Assembly (NCBI RefSeq): GCF_018448905.1
Contig: NZ_RCWA01000041.1
Location: forward strand, 1-37,990
Direction: 5' to 3'
From: Photorhabdus heterorhabditis
Lineage (GTDB): Bacteria > Pseudomonadota > Gammaproteobacteria > Enterobacterales > Enterobacteriaceae
DNA: 37,990 nt
In this document: piece after piece, positions 10,093-19,539 of the stretch
Layout: the number at the start of each line of letters is the position of its first letter
Numbering within the stretch: the stretch's first letter is position 1
Translations under genes and position numbers: made by a program
Notes under the pieces: generated by a model
Seen by the model: only the letters and a program-made list of their open reading frames with translations
Told to the model about the DNA's origin: nothing
Database searches by the model: none

Positions 10093-12495
10093 ATGCAACA
10101 GTCCAGATTAGATAAAGCCCAGTTTCAAGCTGCGCTGACACGTCAATGGCAGCGCTTTGGCCTCGGTTCAGCACAGGAAATGACTCAGCATCAGTGGTGG
10201 CAAGCCGTTAGTACGGCCCTGTCAGAGCTGTTGCCTGCATGCCCTGTCATCAATCATTCCGACCAACAACGCCATGTGAACTACATCTCTATGGAGTTTC
10301 TGATTGGTCGTTTGACCGCAAACAATCTGCTTAACCTTGGTTGGTATGAAGACATTCAGGATTACTTGGCAGAAGAAAATATCGTCCTGAGCGATCTTCT
10401 GGAACAGGAAACAGACCCCGCATTAGGCAACGGCGGACTAGGACGACTTGCCGCCTGTTTTCTCGACTCTATGGCAACGGTTAATCAGCCAGCAATGGGT
10501 TATGGTCTGAATTATCAATACGGCCTATTCCGCCAATCTTTTGAGCAAGGACAGCAGATTGAAAAACCAGACAACTGGGAGAGAGAATCCTATCCTTGGT
10601 TCCGCCACAATGCCCAGTTGGATGTTGAAGTTAATATTGGTGGCAACGTCGTTAAAACCGCTGATGGGCGCGAAACCTGGATTCCTGAATTTACCTTAAT
10701 TGGGCAAGCCTGGGATCTACCGATTATTGGTTACCGCAACAACGTTACCCAACCACTGCGCCTGTGGCAAGCAACACATGCCTCTCCATTTGATCTCTCC
10801 CAATTCAACGACGGGCAGTTCCTGAAAGCGGAACAGCAAGGTGTTGAGGCCGCCAAGCTGACGAAAGTTCTCTACCCGAATGATAATCATCAAGACGGCA
10901 AGCGTCTGCGCTTAATGCAACAGTATTTCCAGTGTGCCTGCTCTGTAGCAGATATTCTGCGCCGCCATCATCTGGCAGGCCGCAAAATAGAAGATCTACC
11001 TAAATATGAAGTTATCCAGCTTAACGACACCCATCCAACAATTGCCATTCCTGAAATGATGCGTATCCTACTGGATAAACACCAGATGAGTTGGGAAACG
11101 GCATGGGAGATAACTAGCCATACTTTCGCCTATACCAACCACACCCTGATGCCAGAAGGTCTGGAATGTTGGGACGAGCATCTGGTGAGTCATTTGCTAC
11201 CGCGCCATTACAGCATTATTCAAGAAATCAACCTTCGCTTCAAAAAGCAAGTGGAACAAACCTGGCCAGACAATCAAGCAATATGGGAAAAATTAGCGGT
11301 ACATTATAACCATCAGGTGCGAATGGCTAATCTTTGTGTCGTCGCTTGCTCTGCCGTGAACGGGGTCGCTGCACTACACTCAGCGCTGGTGGTTAAAGAT
11401 CTTTTCCCAGAATATCATCAACTGTGGCCAAACAAGTTTCATAACGTAACGAATGGCGTTACACCACGTCGTTGGCTCAAGCAATGTAATCCTGCGCTGT
11501 CGGGACTGATTGATCGTACACTTAACCGTGAATGGATTAACGACCTAGATATGCTTACATTACTTGAACCCTATGCAGATGACTCTGCTTTTTGTGACGA
11601 GTACCGGGCAATCAAGCGGGACAACAAGGTCCGTCTGTCCAATTATGTGAATAAAGTGATGGGGCTTAAGCTAGACCCGAATGCCATTTTTGATATACAA
11701 ATTAAACGGTTGCACGAATATAAACGTCAGCATCTGAACCTTCTACACATCCTGTCACTCTATAAACAAATTCAAGAAAATCCATCTTTGGATATCGTGC
11801 CACGTGTGTTCCTGTTCGGTGCAAAAGCAGCGCCAGGTTACTATCTGGCAAAAAATATTATCTCTGCGATCAATCAAGCCGCAGAAAAAATTAACAACGA
11901 TCCGATTGTCCAGGATCGCATCAAGATCGCCTTCATCCCCGATTACAAAGTTTCCGTCGCAGAGCTGATGATCCCAGCAGCTGACGTTTCAGAACAAATC
12001 TCCACTGCCGGCAAAGAAGCTTCCGGTACTGGCAACATGAAACTGGCACTGAATGGAGCATTGACTATTGGTACATTAGACGGAGCAAATGTTGAAATTG
12101 CCGAACAGGTAGGAGACGACAACATTTTCATCTTCGGGCACACCGTAGAAGAAGTGAAAGCGTTGAAAGCTACCGGTTACGATCCATTGAAGTTACTTCA
12201 GGAAAATCAGCACTTAGACAACATACTCAAATCGCTGGCTAATGGGGAATTCAGCTACAGCGATAAACACGCATTTGACATGCTATTACACAGCCTAATT
12301 GATGGAGGCGACCCTTATCTGGTACTGGCCGATTTTGCCTCATACTGCGAGGCGCATAAACGGATCGATACCTTGTACCGCGACACTAAAAGCTGGACAC
12401 GTAGCGCTATTCTGAATACTGCTCGGATGGGCATGTTCAGCTCTGACCGAACAATCCGTGATTATCAGCAACGTATCTGGCAAGCAAAGAGATAA
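10093..12495 (+). CDS. malP: Maltodextrin phosphorylase
   Basis: An 800-residue cytoplasmic glycogen phosphorylase family enzyme, against 797 in E. coli. It splits the terminal alpha-1,4 bond of maltodextrins with phosphate to give glucose-1-phosphate. The cofactor pyridoxal phosphate is held by Lys650 in EASGTGNMK. Other family marks are [17 protein letters not shown] near residue 115, [13 protein letters not shown] near 315 and [13 protein letters not shown] in the C-terminal domain. An AGGATG ribosome site precedes the ATG. It is followed after 9 bp by malQ and driven by the MalT-type promoter in the malT-malP gap. It is complete, with no odd residues seen. Confidence 0.97.
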   Translation: MQQSRLDKAQFQAALTRQWQRFGLGSAQEMTQHQWWQAVSTALSELLPACPVINHSDQQRHVNYISMEFLIGRLTANNLLNLGWYEDIQDYLAEENIVLSDLLEQETDPALGNGGLGRLAACFLDSMATVNQPAMGYGLNYQYGLFRQSFEQGQQIEKPDNWERESYPWFRHNAQLDVEVNIGGNVVKTADGRETWIPEFTLIGQAWDLPIIGYRNNVTQPLRLWQATHASPFDLSQFNDGQFLKAEQQGVEAAKLTKVLYPNDNHQDGKRLRLMQQYFQCACSVADILRRHHLAGRKIEDLPKYEVIQLNDTHPTIAIPEMMRILLDKHQMSWETAWEITSHTFAYTNHTLMPEGLECWDEHLVSHLLPRHYSIIQEINLRFKKQVEQTWPDNQAIWEKLAVHYNHQVRMANLCVVACSAVNGVAALHSALVVKDLFPEYHQLWPNKFHNVTNGVTPRRWLKQCNPALSGLIDRTLNREWINDLDMLTLLEPYADDSAFCDEYRAIKRDNKVRLSNYVNKVMGLKLDPNAIFDIQIKRLHEYKRQHLNLLHILSLYKQIQENPSLDIVPRVFLFGAKAAPGYYLAKNIISAINQAAEKINNDPIVQDRIKIAFIPDYKVSVAELMIPAADVSEQISTAGKEASGTGNMKLALNGALTIGTLDGANVEIAEQVGDDNIFIFGHTVEEVKALKATGYDPLKLLQENQHLDNILKSLANGEFSYSDKHAFDMLLHSLIDGGDPYLVLADFASYCEAHKRIDTLYRDTKSWTRSAILNTARMGMFSSDRTIRDYQQRIWQAKR

Positions 12496-12504
12496 GGAAA
12501 AATC

Positions 12505-14592
12505 ATGGAGGAGAAAAGCCTCGATCATTTAGCGACCGAGGCTGGCATTGTCGCCAGCTATATTAATGCTTATGGAAAGCCACAAGCGATTCCAACGGAA
12601 ACCCGTCATCGCTTGCTGGAGGCTATAAGTGTAAACAAACCGACCAGTGCGCCGGTTTCTCCCATTCCGACAGTAAAAGTTTTTACTCAAGGTCAAGACT
12701 TCACTGTCACCCTGAAAGACAAAGAACACTACCAATGGCAGATACAAACAGAACAAGGGGAAGAGTTTCAGGGGCATTGCAGCCATAAACTGACACTCCC
12801 TAATACCCTTGCTCTGGGATACCATCACCTCACTCTGACGCAAGGAAGCCAATGTTGGTCTATGCAGATTATCGTGGCCCCAAAACGCTGTTATGAGCCA
12901 GATTCCCTATTAAAGGGAGAAAAACTCTGGGGTGCCTGCGTACAACTCTATACTCTGCGTTCAGAAACCAATTGGGGAATCGGGGATTTTGGCGACCTGA
13001 AATATATGCTAAAAGAAGTCGCGACACGAGGTGGTTCCTTCATCGGGCTGAATCCGTTGCATGCCCTGCATCCAGCCATGCCAGAAAGCGCCAGTCCCTA
13101 CAGTCCTTCTTCACGCAATTGGCTCAATATCATTTATATTGATGTTAATCAGGTTGAGGATTTTAAATGTAGTGAAGAAGCACAGAGATGGTGGCAAACA
13201 CAAACAACACAGAACATGTTACGACATGCCCGCAACACGGAATGGGTGGATTACACCACCGTTATGGCGTTGAAGATAGCAGCGCTGCGTCTGGCATATC
13301 AACAGTTCAATACCCGTCCAGAACTTGATTCTCAGCAGGGGTCCTTTCGCCAATTTATTATTCAAGGCGGAAAATGTCTTTATTATCAGGGAGTCTATGA
13401 TGCCCTGCACTACCAGCTATACGCTAAAGATAGTGCCTGTTGGGGCTGGCCAGCGTGGCCGGAAAAGTACAACAACCCACACAACGAAGCCGTACAAGCG
13501 TTTTGCCAGTCTCATGCGCAGGAAGTGGGATTCTTTCTCTGGCTACAGTGGCTGGCCGATACTCAACTGGCAGACTGCTTTGCACAGAGCCAAGCAAGTG
13601 AAATGCCGATTGGACTTTACCGCGATTTGGCCGTTGGCGTAGCCGAAGGAGGAGCAGAAACCTGGTGCAATCGGGCTGTCTACTGCACCAAAGCATCCGT
13701 GGGAGCGCCACCAGATGCTCTGGGACCACTGGGTCAAAACTGGGGCCTACCCCCGATGAATCCTCATGTTTTGCAAACCCAGTCTTACCAACCTTTCATT
13801 AATTTGCTACGCACAAATATGACCTACTGCGGCGCGCTACGCATTGACCATGTTATGTCGATGCTCAGGCTTTGGTGGATTCCCTATGGTGAAACTGCTG
13901 ACAAAGGGGCATATGTACACTACCCAGTTGATGATCTGATGGCAATTCTGGCTCTGGAAAGTCAACGCCATCGCTGTATGATCATTGGCGAAGACTTGGG
14001 TATCGTGCCGGAAGAAATTGTGGGCAAATTGCGCGACAGCGGCGTTTATTCTTATAAAGTGTTCTACTTTGAGCGTCATGACAATGGGGAATACCGCGCA
14101 CCTGAGAATTACCCGACACAAGCAATGGCGACCATAACCACTCATGATTTACCTACTTTGCGTGGATTCTGGCAAAGCGACGATTTGACACTTGGGGAAT
14201 CTCTCAAGTTATACCCAGATAAAGACCTGCTTCAAGAGTTATATACCGAACGTCACGCCAGCAAACAAGGGTTATTAGAAGGCTTACATCGCTACAGCTA
14301 TATCCCCGAACACATCGGCCACATTGCAAAAGAAGTAGCAATGTCACCCGCGATAAATCAGGGATTACATCGTTATATTTCTCATAGCACTTGCTCTCTG
14401 CTGGGGTTGCAACCCGAAGATTGGCTGGATATGGATAAACCTGTCAATGTTCCAGGCACGATAATGGAATACCCTAACTGGCGACGTAAATTGAATACCA
14501 CATTGGAAATCATGTTCGATGATGATCATGTCAACCAATTGTTGAAAGATGTGGATAGATGCCGTAAAAAAGCAGGAACGGCCAGAAACTAA
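12505..14592 (+). CDS. malQ: 4-alpha-glucanotransferase (amylomaltase)
   Basis: A 695-residue GH77 enzyme, against 694 in E. coli. It moves glucan segments between maltodextrins, releasing glucose and making longer chains for MalP. The catalytic nucleophile Asp448 is in ALRIDHVMSM and the acid/base Glu496 is in GEDLGIVP. Both fall at the same positions as in the E. coli enzyme. The transition-state-stabilising Asp is in TTHDLPTLRGFW. An N-terminal extension of about 140 residues before the barrel is typical of the proteobacterial form. An AAGGAAAA site precedes the ATG, nine bases after the malP stop, so the two are one operon. Confidence 0.97.
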   Translation: MEEKSLDHLATEAGIVASYINAYGKPQAIPTETRHRLLEAISVNKPTSAPVSPIPTVKVFTQGQDFTVTLKDKEHYQWQIQTEQGEEFQGHCSHKLTLPNTLALGYHHLTLTQGSQCWSMQIIVAPKRCYEPDSLLKGEKLWGACVQLYTLRSETNWGIGDFGDLKYMLKEVATRGGSFIGLNPLHALHPAMPESASPYSPSSRNWLNIIYIDVNQVEDFKCSEEAQRWWQTQTTQNMLRHARNTEWVDYTTVMALKIAALRLAYQQFNTRPELDSQQGSFRQFIIQGGKCLYYQGVYDALHYQLYAKDSACWGWPAWPEKYNNPHNEAVQAFCQSHAQEVGFFLWLQWLADTQLADCFAQSQASEMPIGLYRDLAVGVAEGGAETWCNRAVYCTKASVGAPPDALGPLGQNWGLPPMNPHVLQTQSYQPFINLLRTNMTYCGALRIDHVMSMLRLWWIPYGETADKGAYVHYPVDDLMAILALESQRHRCMIIGEDLGIVPEEIVGKLRDSGVYSYKVFYFERHDNGEYRAPENYPTQAMATITTHDLPTLRGFWQSDDLTLGESLKLYPDKDLLQELYTERHASKQGLLEGLHRYSYIPEHIGHIAKEVAMSPAINQGLHRYISHSTCSLLGLQPEDWLDMDKPVNVPGTIMEYPNWRRKLNTTLEIMFDDDHVNQLLKDVDRCRKKAGTARN

Positions 14593-14641
14593 ATGCCGTA
14601 ACGTCTATTTCTCCTGCGCAGGCGTTATTCTTTCCAGCTTA

Positions 14642-14671
14642 AAGGATGGTTTTAATCCATAAACCATCCTT
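14642..14671 (+). terminator. Hairpin after malQ
   Basis: A perfect 11-bp stem (14642-14652 with 14661-14671) has an 8-base loop, 50 bp after the malQ stop. No T-run follows, so it is either a weak terminator or an mRNA 3'-end stabiliser. Confidence 0.45.
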
Positions 14672-14991
14672 CATATTGCTGACTTTTAACGCTTTGACTG
14701 TCACTGCTAAGTTTTCACCAATGATAAATACAGGTGTTAAGAAAATCCGCTTTTTGTCTGTCAGTATGGTTTTAAAAGCTGGAAAAGAGGCCAAGCATAC
14801 CATGAAAAAACAGGTAAAAACTTTAATCATCAAAAGTAAAAAAAGTAATTAAGCATTTTTTAAAGCAAGTAAAAAAATCCGATGCGATACTGATATTGAA
14901 AGAGAAAACATCAGTAAAAACGGACTTTAAATCGATTAATCAGATGACAAAATGACAGCGTTAACCCAATAACAAAAATATGAGATGATAT

Positions 14992-15133
14992 TATACCCAA
15001 TAGATTTCAAGATGGATCGCGACGGCAAGGGAGCGAATCCCCGGGAGCAGAGATAACGATGTCATAGAGAACGATGTGACCGGGGTAAGTGAGTGCAGCC
15101 AACAAAGAGGCAACTTGAAAGATAACAGGTATA
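14992..15133 (+). repeat. ERIC element, 142-bp variant
   Basis: A complete enterobacterial repetitive intergenic consensus element. It has TATACCC and GGTATA ends, ATTTCAAG / CTTGAAA arms and the GCCAACAAAG box. It is 15 bp longer than the 127-bp standard because AACGATGT is repeated with a 15-base period in its centre. The copy at 21989-22130 carries the same insertion. Confidence 0.92.
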
Positions 15134-15327
15134 AAACATTTAACAACATGAAAGATGACTAAAGAAGTGGGGTTTGTTCTTAATACCATTAACGAATCTA
15201 CCACCCTTTTTGGTTTTAAAGCTAAAAAACCAAACACAGGAAAATGAAAAACAAGAAAACCTGAATATCAGTTTAATAAAAATGGGAAAGTTAAAGTTTC
15301 GCGCCGGCTGAATCTGAAAAATCCGTC

Positions 15328-15349
15328 GGCTTCAAAAAGCCATTTTTTA
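15328..15349 (+). terminator. Intrinsic terminator
   Basis: A GGCTT-CAAA-AAGCC hairpin is followed by A and six T. The stem is short but the T-run is good. No intact gene ends just before it, which suggests a lost or very small upstream transcript. Confidence 0.5.
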
Positions 15350-15404
15350 TGTCAGAAGTGAGTGATTATCAACCCGGTAACTCAATGGGAGTTTTGATTA
15401 AGAA

Positions 15405-15617
15405 ATGGATAAAAACAATGAATTACACTTTTATCATTTTATTAAAAATAATAAAAACAAACGTATTACTTTTAGTGACTTAATAAACAACGTTAATGAT
15501 TTAGGTATGATTTTATTTTTTGTTTTATTTTGTGATTTATATCATATTTTATTATCTAATTCCGTGGATTATTTTGAGCAAAGTGAGTCTAGGATAAACA
15601 ATGTTATTGCAAATTGA
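15405..15617 (+). CDS. Small A+T-rich open frame, possibly a gene remnant
   Basis: A 70-codon frame with a hydrophobic centre (GMILFFVLFCDLYHILL). A GGGAG lies 14 bases before the ATG, further than ideal. The stretch ITFSDLINNVNDLGMILFF faintly recalls the start of ExoD-type membrane proteins (SDLL..LG..G..LLLL). Such proteins are about 200 residues, so this would be a truncated piece. The alternative is a chance frame in A+T-rich DNA. I do not assign a function. Confidence 0.22.
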   Translation: MDKNNELHFYHFIKNNKNKRITFSDLINNVNDLGMILFFVLFCDLYHILLSNSVDYFEQSESRINNVIAN

Positions 15618-15745
15618 GAGATAGCCGTCAGGTAGAAGATATTTCTTTCTACAATTGAAGGGGCGCCATAAATAGAATCAATAAATCATTACCCTATTTC
15701 TCCATTTAATCCTTTCTCTACTACACATACACAGGAGTACAATCT

Positions 15746-16981
15746 ATGGCGACACCGAAAGCCATTAATTTTGTGAAGACTCGACGCTCATCATTAATCG
15801 CAGCCATTTTCCTGATGGCAACATCTGCAATTGGTCCTGGATTTATTACTCAAACCGCAACATTTACTGCAACTATGGGCGCATCCTTCGCATTTGGCAT
15901 TCTGGCGTCTATCGTGATTGATTTTTTTGTACAACAGAACATCTGGCGTATTGTGATTTTAACCCGGATGCGGGCTGCGGATATTGCCAACACTGCAATA
16001 CCCGGTAGCGGCTATCTGTTGGCAATATTAGTGATATTTGGTGGCTTGGTTTTTAACATCGGCAATATTGCCGGTTCCGGCTTGGGACTAAATGCCTTAA
16101 TCGGGCTAGAACCTAAGTGGGGAGGGTTATTGAGCGCGATCATGGCTATTTTTATCTTCTCATCCCAACGTGCAGGTATTGCCCTCGATCGTATTATCAT
16201 CGTTCTGGGCGTTGCTATGATCACCCTGACATTGTTTGTTGCTTATGTCTCCAACCCTCCGCTCGGCGAAGCATTACGGCAAACCGTTTTACCTGACAAT
16301 ATTAATTTTGCCACTATCACCACGATTGTTGGCGGCACGGTTGGCGGTTATATCTGTTATGCCGGGGCGCACCGTTTATTGGATAAAGGTGTTGCCGGAA
16401 TTGAAAATATTCAGGCAGTTTCCCGTGCAGCAACCAACGGTATTCTGGTGGTTGGCCTGATGCGTTACATCCTGTTCCTCGCCATTCTTGGCGTAGTTGC
16501 CAGCGGCGTGGTAATCGATATTTCCAGCAAAGATGCAAACCCGGCATCACAAGCATTTCAGGCCGCAGCCGGGCAATTTGGTTTACGTATTTTTGGCTTA
16601 ATCCTTTGGGCAGCCGCTATCACCAGTGTGATCGGTGCCGCTTACACTTCTATTTCCTTTATTACCGTATTTAGTCAAAAATTCACTGAACGTAAGCGCA
16701 ATATTGCAACCATTATATTTATCGCCATCTCCCTCCTGATCTATATTGTTTTAGGAACACCTCCCGCTGCTCTATTGGTTTTTGCCGGTGGCTTTAATGG
16801 GCTGATCCTCCCTATCGGACTAACTATTTTTATTTATGTCGGCTGGTGTCGAGCAGACCTGATGCAGGGCTATCACTACCCGCGCTGGTTGTTATGGCTG
16901 GGAGCAATGACCTGCGCACTGACCTGGTACATGGGGTTTATCTCTATAGAACCTATCTTTTCATTTCTGAAAACAGCTTGA
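15746..16981 (+). CDS. NRAMP-related permease (YcsG-like), first gene of pxp operon
   Basis: A 411-residue inner-membrane protein with about eleven membrane segments that belongs to the NRAMP fold. It is most like B. subtilis YcsG, which also sits with the ycsF-kipI-kipA genes. True NRAMP metal carriers have DPGN in segment 1 and MPH in segment 6. Here segment 1 reads [10 protein letters not shown] and segment 6 reads YAGAH, so the metal-binding Asp and Asn are gone. It is therefore unlikely to carry Mn or Fe. Given its operon it may import 5-oxoproline or a related organic acid or amide. A CAGGAG site precedes the ATG, and pxpA follows after 14 bp. Confidence 0.85.
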   Translation: MATPKAINFVKTRRSSLIAAIFLMATSAIGPGFITQTATFTATMGASFAFGILASIVIDFFVQQNIWRIVILTRMRAADIANTAIPGSGYLLAILVIFGGLVFNIGNIAGSGLGLNALIGLEPKWGGLLSAIMAIFIFSSQRAGIALDRIIIVLGVAMITLTLFVAYVSNPPLGEALRQTVLPDNINFATITTIVGGTVGGYICYAGAHRLLDKGVAGIENIQAVSRAATNGILVVGLMRYILFLAILGVVASGVVIDISSKDANPASQAFQAAAGQFGLRIFGLILWAAAITSVIGAAYTSISFITVFSQKFTERKRNIATIIFIAISLLIYIVLGTPPAALLVFAGGFNGLILPIGLTIFIYVGWCRADLMQGYHYPRWLLWLGAMTCALTWYMGFISIEPIFSFLKTA

Positions 16982-16995
16982 GGAAGACAATAACG

Positions 16996-17775
16996 ATGAA
17001 AACTATCGATTTAAATAGCGATCTTGGTGAAGGCTTTGGTCAATGGAAGATGGGTGACGATAATGCAATGCTGAGCATTGTCACCAGTGCCAATGTAGCG
17101 TGTGGATTTCATGCAGGAGATCCCGCCGGAATTCTTCAAACCCTAAAAGCGGCCCATAAAAATCAGGTCGTTATTGGTGCTCATGTGTCTTATCCCGATC
17201 TTGTCGGATTTGGCCGCCGTAATATGGATATTGCCAACAATGAGCTAACCGCCGATGTTATCTATCAAATCGGCGCTCTAAAAGGGCTGGCCGCCGCCGC
17301 CGGAACCCGCGTAAGTTACGTTAAACCTCACGGTGCCTTATATAACACCATTGCCGATGATGAATACCAAGCACTTGCAGTTATTACCGCGATTCGTGAA
17401 GTAGATGCCAGCCTGACACTGGTTGGGTTAGCAGGCTCAAAAATATTGGATCTGGCAAGGGAAAAAGGCTTGTCTACCATTGCCGAAGCTTTTGCCGATA
17501 GAGCTTATACCCCACAAGGCACGCTAGTTTCTCGGCGGGAAAAAGGGGCGGTATTGCATGATGCCAATGTGGTCGCTCAACGAATGTTGCAACTGGTGAC
17601 AGAAGGTGGTGTTGAAGCGATTGATGGCAGCTTTACACGCATTCAGGCGGATTCCATCTGTGTTCATGGTGACAGCCCCGGTGCTGTAGAAATGGCCCGT
17701 CAGGTGAAAATGACGCTACAACAAGCCGGTATCACCGTACAGCCTTTTATTCAAACTAGTAAGCAGTCGTCATAG
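16996..17775 (+). CDS. pxpA: 5-oxoprolinase subunit PxpA (LamB/YcsF family)
   Basis: A 259-residue cytoplasmic protein of the LamB/YcsF family. PxpA acts with PxpB and PxpC to open 5-oxoproline (pyroglutamate) to glutamate using ATP, a metabolite-damage clearing reaction. Family marks are the start [24 protein letters not shown] (residues 34-45), [26 protein letters not shown] and the C-terminal [12 protein letters not shown] chose the ATG at 16996, where the family begins and where GAGGAAG lies upstream. An upstream in-frame ATG lies inside the permease gene and is not credible. An 82-bp ERIC separates it from pxpBC. Confidence 0.93.
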   Translation: MKTIDLNSDLGEGFGQWKMGDDNAMLSIVTSANVACGFHAGDPAGILQTLKAAHKNQVVIGAHVSYPDLVGFGRRNMDIANNELTADVIYQIGALKGLAAAAGTRVSYVKPHGALYNTIADDEYQALAVITAIREVDASLTLVGLAGSKILDLAREKGLSTIAEAFADRAYTPQGTLVSRREKGAVLHDANVVAQRMLQLVTEGGVEAIDGSFTRIQADSICVHGDSPGAVEMARQVKMTLQQAGITVQPFIQTSKQSS

Positions 17776-17790
17776 CATCACGCACCGTTT

Positions 17791-17872
17791 TATACCCAAT
17801 AGATTTCAAGTTGCAGTGTGGCGGCAAGTGAACACAGCCAACAAAGCAGCAGCTTAAAAGATGAAGGGTATA
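17791..17872 (+). repeat. Deleted ERIC element (82 bp) inside the pxp operon
   Basis: It has both ERIC ends but lacks 45 bp of the centre. The missing length equals the spacing between two AAGNGAACGCA direct repeats in a full 127-bp ERIC, such as the copy at 27947. It therefore looks like a deletion by recombination between those repeats. It lies in the mRNA between pxpA and pxpBC and can fold as a hairpin. Confidence 0.9.
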
Positions 17873-17912
17873 CATGCTTATTTCAATGCAGTTTGATATC
17901 CAGGAGTATTCC

Positions 17913-19526
17913 GTGCGTTTTCTACCGGTTAATTTGAATACCATTATTGTTGAACTTTACGATTTGGATGAAACACTGGCTTTATTTGATTCACTTAACG
18001 CCAGCCCAATTTCAGGAGTAGAAGAAATTATTCCAGCCGCCAGAACACTGCTGATCCAGTTTCGTCCTAATATTATTACCGCCAGTCAACTTGCCAGAGA
18101 AATCAACAGTCGTAACCTGGATACACGCGATAGAACAACAGGCAAACTCGTTGAAATTTCTGTGCATTACACTGGCGAAGATCTGACTGAAGTGGCGGAT
18201 CTCCTCGGGATAACCATTAAAGAAGTCATTAAACGGCATACAGAAAATGAATATACCGTTGCTTTTACGGGTTTCGCTCCCGGATTTGCTTATTTAGTGG
18301 CAAATTCTGATGTTTTGCGGGTTCCCCGCCGGATGACCCCACGTGCTCGTATCTCTGCCGGATCGGTAGGGCTAGCAGGAGAATTTAGTGGTATATATCC
18401 ACAAGCCAGCCCCGGGGGATGGCAAATCATCGGCATCACGCCAGAACGCATGTGGGATCTCTCGCGCAATCCCCCTTCCCTGTTACAACCGGGCTTTCGA
18501 GTACGTTTCAGAGATAAAGGCAAAGGCACAACAGTCACCATTACCAAACCTGAAAGCCTAATTACTCCCGCAGATGTCATCTCTTCACAGGTTGATAAAC
18601 ACCTATCTCTGGCAATCTTATCAACCGGAATACAAACGCTTTTTCAGGATTTAGGCCGTTCCGGGCAGGCTGGTTTAGGAATTTCCGCGGCGGGTGCACT
18701 GGATAAAACAGCGCTGCGAAGTGCAAATCGTATCGTCGGTAATCCTTCCGATAGCGCATGTCTGGAAATTGCGGAAGGTGGATTAAGCTTCATCTCCCAT
18801 GGCAACGTTATTATCTCGGTCACTGGGGCTGATTGTCCTATCGTTATCCAAACGGCATCTGGCCAGAAGTTTCAAGCAGATAGCTACCAACCTGTTGATC
18901 TCAGTGAAGGGGATAAAGTGACATTAGGAACGCCCAAAGCGGGGGTGCGTTCTTATCTGGCAGTACGAGGAGGTTTTGCGCAGCAACCTATTCTTTCCAG
19001 CCGATCTTACGATACGCTGGCACATATTGGCCCCAAGCCAGTTGTTACAGGCGATCTGCTGAATATTCTTTCCGTCACGCGCAGTTCCGCAGTATCCATG
19101 GATGAAAGCCCGGCTTTTAATATGCCTGCCCCTGACGATATCGTCACACTGGATATTATTCTGGGGCCTCGGACTGACTGGTTCACAGAAGAAGCGCTAT
19201 CTCTGTTACAAAATCAGCTCTGGCGAGTCACACCACAATCTAATCGGGTTGGGATTCGCCTAAATGGAGACACACCGTTATCACGTTGCAACCATGCAGA
19301 GTTACCCAGTGAAGGAACTGCTGTCGGAGCTATCCAAGTTCCTGCCAATGGACAACCGGTTCTGTTTCTGGCGGATCATCCCTTGACCGGCGGTTATCCT
19401 GTTATTGGCTCAGTCGCTAGCTATCATCTTGATCTTGCCGGACAAATTCCTATCAATGCCTATATCCGCTTCCATCCAATTAATGAATTTCACGAAATAC
19501 AGGAAGCGCTGACTACTCATGAATAA
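17913..19526 (+). CDS. pxpBC: Fused 5-oxoprolinase subunits PxpB-PxpC (KipI-KipA)
   Basis: A 537-residue fusion. Residues 1 to about 225 form the PxpB/KipI domain (start [24 protein letters not shown] at 120-128). From about 229 the PxpC/KipA domain follows ([17 protein letters not shown] and [19 protein letters not shown]). The two are separate proteins in E. coli and B. subtilis. The same pair forms the carboxyltransferase part of urea carboxylase. With PxpA they open 5-oxoproline using ATP. I chose GTG at 17913 with a CAGGAG site. The upstream in-frame ATG at 17874 directly abuts the ERIC and has no ribosome site. The gene ends 14 bp before the biotin carboxylase start used here. Confidence 0.93.
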   Translation: MRFLPVNLNTIIVELYDLDETLALFDSLNASPISGVEEIIPAARTLLIQFRPNIITASQLAREINSRNLDTRDRTTGKLVEISVHYTGEDLTEVADLLGITIKEVIKRHTENEYTVAFTGFAPGFAYLVANSDVLRVPRRMTPRARISAGSVGLAGEFSGIYPQASPGGWQIIGITPERMWDLSRNPPSLLQPGFRVRFRDKGKGTTVTITKPESLITPADVISSQVDKHLSLAILSTGIQTLFQDLGRSGQAGLGISAAGALDKTALRSANRIVGNPSDSACLEIAEGGLSFISHGNVIISVTGADCPIVIQTASGQKFQADSYQPVDLSEGDKVTLGTPKAGVRSYLAVRGGFAQQPILSSRSYDTLAHIGPKPVVTGDLLNILSVTRSSAVSMDESPAFNMPAPDDIVTLDIILGPRTDWFTEEALSLLQNQLWRVTPQSNRVGIRLNGDTPLSRCNHAELPSEGTAVGAIQVPANGQPVLFLADHPLTGGYPVIGSVASYHLDLAGQIPINAYIRFHPINEFHEIQEALTTHE

Positions 19527-19539
19527 TAAGGATAACCCA

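Larger units (their letters stand above)
15134..15745. other. A+T-rich spacer between ERIC and the pxp operon
   Basis: There is no confident gene. A 30-codon frame at 15155-15247 and the small frame at 15405-15617 are the only open stretches worth noting, and both look like remnants. A terminator-like hairpin sits at 15328-15349. The pxp operon promoter should lie in the last 130 bp, but no clear -35/-10 pair was seen. Confidence 0.5.

Noticed and set aside
14639-14852. Two overlapping small frames on opposite strands after malQ, one with a secretory-looking start
   Set aside because: Neither has a ribosome site, both cross the malQ 3' hairpin, and they exclude each other.
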